From positions 1 to 34,882 of the forward strand of contig MU624653.1 in NCBI GenBank assembly GCA_025349905.2: a DNA stretch of 34,882 nucleotides, read 5' to 3'. This document shows, in pieces, positions 33,206 through 34,882 of this stretch. The notes below the pieces were generated by a model. That model was not told the DNA's origin. It ran no database searches and saw nothing but the letters and a program-made list of their open reading frames with translations. Position numbers and translations under genes: made by a program. This stretch comes from Blastocladiella britannica. Its lineage: Eukaryota > Blastocladiomycota > Blastocladiomycetes > Blastocladiales > Blastocladiaceae. Position 1 is the stretch's first letter. Each line of letters opens with the position of its first letter.

Positions 33206-34324
33206 ATGTCTTCAGCGGACGGCAACAAGAAGCGCAAGTTTTATGCGGACGGCAAACGGGAGGGCGGCCGTGCCCCCAAGCGCGCGCGTCGCGAGCAGGT
33301 TCTTATCTTCTAACCGGCGATGCGGCCATTCATTCCATAACTCACCAAATTTCTCAATCAGCAGGCCATGGAGCAGGGCATGGTTGGATTTTTCGTGTCT
33401 TCGACCAAGGGCAAGGAACGCGCCGCGTCCAAGGAAATCACGGTCTTGTTGGTCGAGGTGCTTTGATTCTGACTTTTTGAGCCTATAAAAACAGAAATCT
33501 CATCGCGGTACTTGGCTACAGGCAATCGAGGAGCTCTACCCAGAGGCAGTCAAAGCTGTAGCGAAAGGCGATGAGGACGACAACGAGGCAACAGCAGCAT
33601 CATCGTCGGCCGCACCAAAGGCCGCACCCACCTCGATCGAGGACGAGATTGCCGCCGAACTCACGTCGCTCACCGACTCTTCGGCTAAGAATCACGCGTC
33701 CGAGCACCTGGAGCACATTGCCATGGCCGTGGACTGCCTCTTCTTTTTGCGGGTGAACCCACCTGCGCTGGCCGCGATTGTGGACCCGGTGGCGGTGGTG
33801 CGGCACGTGTTTGAGACGGCGCTGGCGGCCAAGAAGCGGCACGAGGGTGCTGGCAGCAGTCTGACCGCAGGCGCTCGCACCCGGTTCGCGCACCGCATCC
33901 TGCCGTTCCAGTCCGTGTGCAAAGGCACCCTCAAGGACATTCAGGCCACGGCCACCACGCTGCTGGCACGCGCTGGTGTGATTGAGCCGTGCAAGGTACC
34001 TATGCCCTATTTCTGGCTTCACGCACAACGATTGATTGACTGGTTGGAACCACACAGTTTGCGCTGGCAACCAAGCTGCGCGTGGGCTCGCCACTGAACC
34101 GCGACGAGCTCATCCAGGAGCTTGCCAAGCCCCTGATTGATGCGGGGTACACGGTGGATCTGGTGCGACCGGACGTGTCGGTGGTGGTGGAGGTGTACCG
34201 CAACGTGGCGGGTGTCAGCGTGGTGACAGGTGGGGACTACGTCCGTCTGCGCAAGTTCAACCTGCACGAGGTGTATGCCAAGGGCGAGGATGTGGTTGCT
34301 GCTGCTGCTGCAGATAGCGAGTAA
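33206..34324 (+). CDS. TAN1: Tan1/THUMPD1-type tRNA acetylation adaptor
   Basis: THUMP-domain protein that presents tRNA-Ser and tRNA-Leu to the acetyltransferase Kre33/NAT10 for N4-acetylcytidine at position 12. Exons are 33206-33298, 33365-33457, 33522-33995 and 34058-34324, 308 residues. The N-terminus is Lys/Arg-rich (NKKRKFYADGKREGG, PKRARREQ). Next are MVGFFVSSTKGKERAASKE, SIEDEIAAELTSL, and the THUMP core: RILPFQSVCKGTLKDIQ, PLIDAGYTVDLVRPDVSVVV, EVYRNVAGVSVVTGGDY and RKFNLHEVY. Order and spacing match yeast Tan1 and human THUMPD1. Intron 1 ends in CAGCAG, so two acceptors three bases apart are possible, adding one Gln. Poly(A) signal AATAAA at 34457. Divergent from MRM2. Confidence 0.9.
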
Positions 34325-34456
34325 GCGGCTGGGGAGAGCTGGAACAAAATCCGGCGGAGAACAGCCAAAAAGCTTCAGGATGAACAGGGCAAGATACTAT
34401 CCGCAGGAAACTGGAACGTAGAACCCGCCAAACTTTAACACCAAGTCCGATTCCGC

Positions 34457-34462
34457 AATAAA
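34457..34462 (+). terminator. AATAAA poly(A) signal of TAN1
   Basis: The hexamer lies 133 bases after the TAN1 stop, followed by a T-run, in the gap before the stop of the convergent partial gene at 34548. Confidence 0.5.
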
Positions 34463-34547
34463 AATCTCACTTTTTTTTCCGCTGGATTGATGCCTGGCTA
34501 AGACGTTGATGCTGGCATGATTCCTTTATATGTTTTCTCCATTTTCC

Positions 34548-34882
34548 TCAAGAATCAGACTTGATCACCTTTTCCAGTGAACTTACAAAACACTTTTCCA
34601 ACGGATTTTTGGCTCCAAAATCCAGCCGAATCTGAATCCAATTCCTATTCCCATTCCCAAAAATCATATAAAAACTTTCTTACATTCGCTTTTACCCAAA
34701 TACTCAGTTCGATCACATCCAAAACCCGCTCGAACTTGATCCGCGCGATCATCACTGCTGCAGGAAAACAAGTGCTGTTGGTGGTGAGCATCACTTTGGC
34801 CGAAAAAAAAGACGAACGTTACTACCGAATTCTGGCATGCGTGCGGCGGCGGAGGCGGGTGTGGCGTGGGACCCCAAGCTGG
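34548..34882 (-). CDS. 3' end of an unidentified gene (partial)
   Basis: A tentative minus-strand model enters from the right edge: exons 34882-34826 (5' partial), 34757-34684 and 34631-34548, phases consistent, ending in TGA. The readable C-terminus is basic-amphipathic, with MIARIKFERVLDVIEL, then WVKAN joined to IRLDFGAKNPLEKCFVSSLE and a short VIKSDS end. It looks like a conserved small protein tail but I do not recognise the family. Donors are GTAGTA and GTAAGA, unlike most introns in the window, which lowers confidence. An alternative last exon that reads through the second donor stops after 11 more residues. The remaining sequence between TAN1 and this gene shows nothing coding. Confidence 0.4.

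Noticed and set aside
33484..33491. TATAAA inside TAN1 intron 2 as an internal promoter
   Set aside because: It sits within a 64-base intron of a well-supported gene; AT-rich introns here commonly contain such matches.

Overview
The window is nuclear DNA from a eukaryote, most likely a zoosporic fungus. GC-rich coding exons are broken by short T-rich GT-AG introns, and genes are packed head-to-head and tail-to-tail. Two proteins belong to motile cilia: DRC4/GAS8 of the nexin-dynein regulatory complex and a CCDC13-like protein. A dynein light chain of the roadblock class is also present. Fungal-type CTP synthase, kynurenine 3-monooxygenase, Tan1, Mrm2 and mS35/Rsm24 sit beside them. Flagellar genes, high GC and abundant Gln/Ala tracts together suggest Blastocladiomycota (Allomyces/Catenaria-like). 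That placement is inference, not read directly.

Left block (about 0.6-14.7 kb): four large genes, mostly predicted disordered. They are a GATA-finger transcription factor (+), an acidic Ser/Pro-rich protein of unknown function (-), a 1,356-residue protein with seven spaced copies of a short Pro/Asn/Ser motif (+), and a casein-kinase-1-family kinase behind a roughly 700-residue Gln/Ala/His-rich N-terminus (-).

Middle block (15.0-25.7 kb): kynurenine 3-monooxygenase (-), DRC4/GAS8 (+), an F-box-like/LRR-like protein (-), a CCDC13-like coiled-coil protein (-) and CTP synthase (+).

Right block (25.7-34.9 kb): compact housekeeping genes. They are Cdc37 (-), a TFIIIA-like ten-finger protein (+), L-threonine aldolase (+), mitoribosomal mS35 (-), roadblock dynein light chain (+), Mrm2/FtsJ rRNA 2'-O-methyltransferase (-), Tan1 (+), and the 3' end of an unidentified gene (-). 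Several of these serve ribosome and tRNA biology: 5S rRNA transcription, a mitoribosomal subunit, mitochondrial rRNA methylation and tRNA acetylation.

Strands alternate almost gene by gene. Divergent start codons are as little as 50 and 54 bases apart, and convergent stop codons 48-116 bases apart, so transcripts must often overlap. Gene models were built by hand from exon phase, splice signals and family conservation, giving 31 introns in the 16 complete models. No tRNA, rRNA, mobile element, CRISPR array or viral sequence was recognised.
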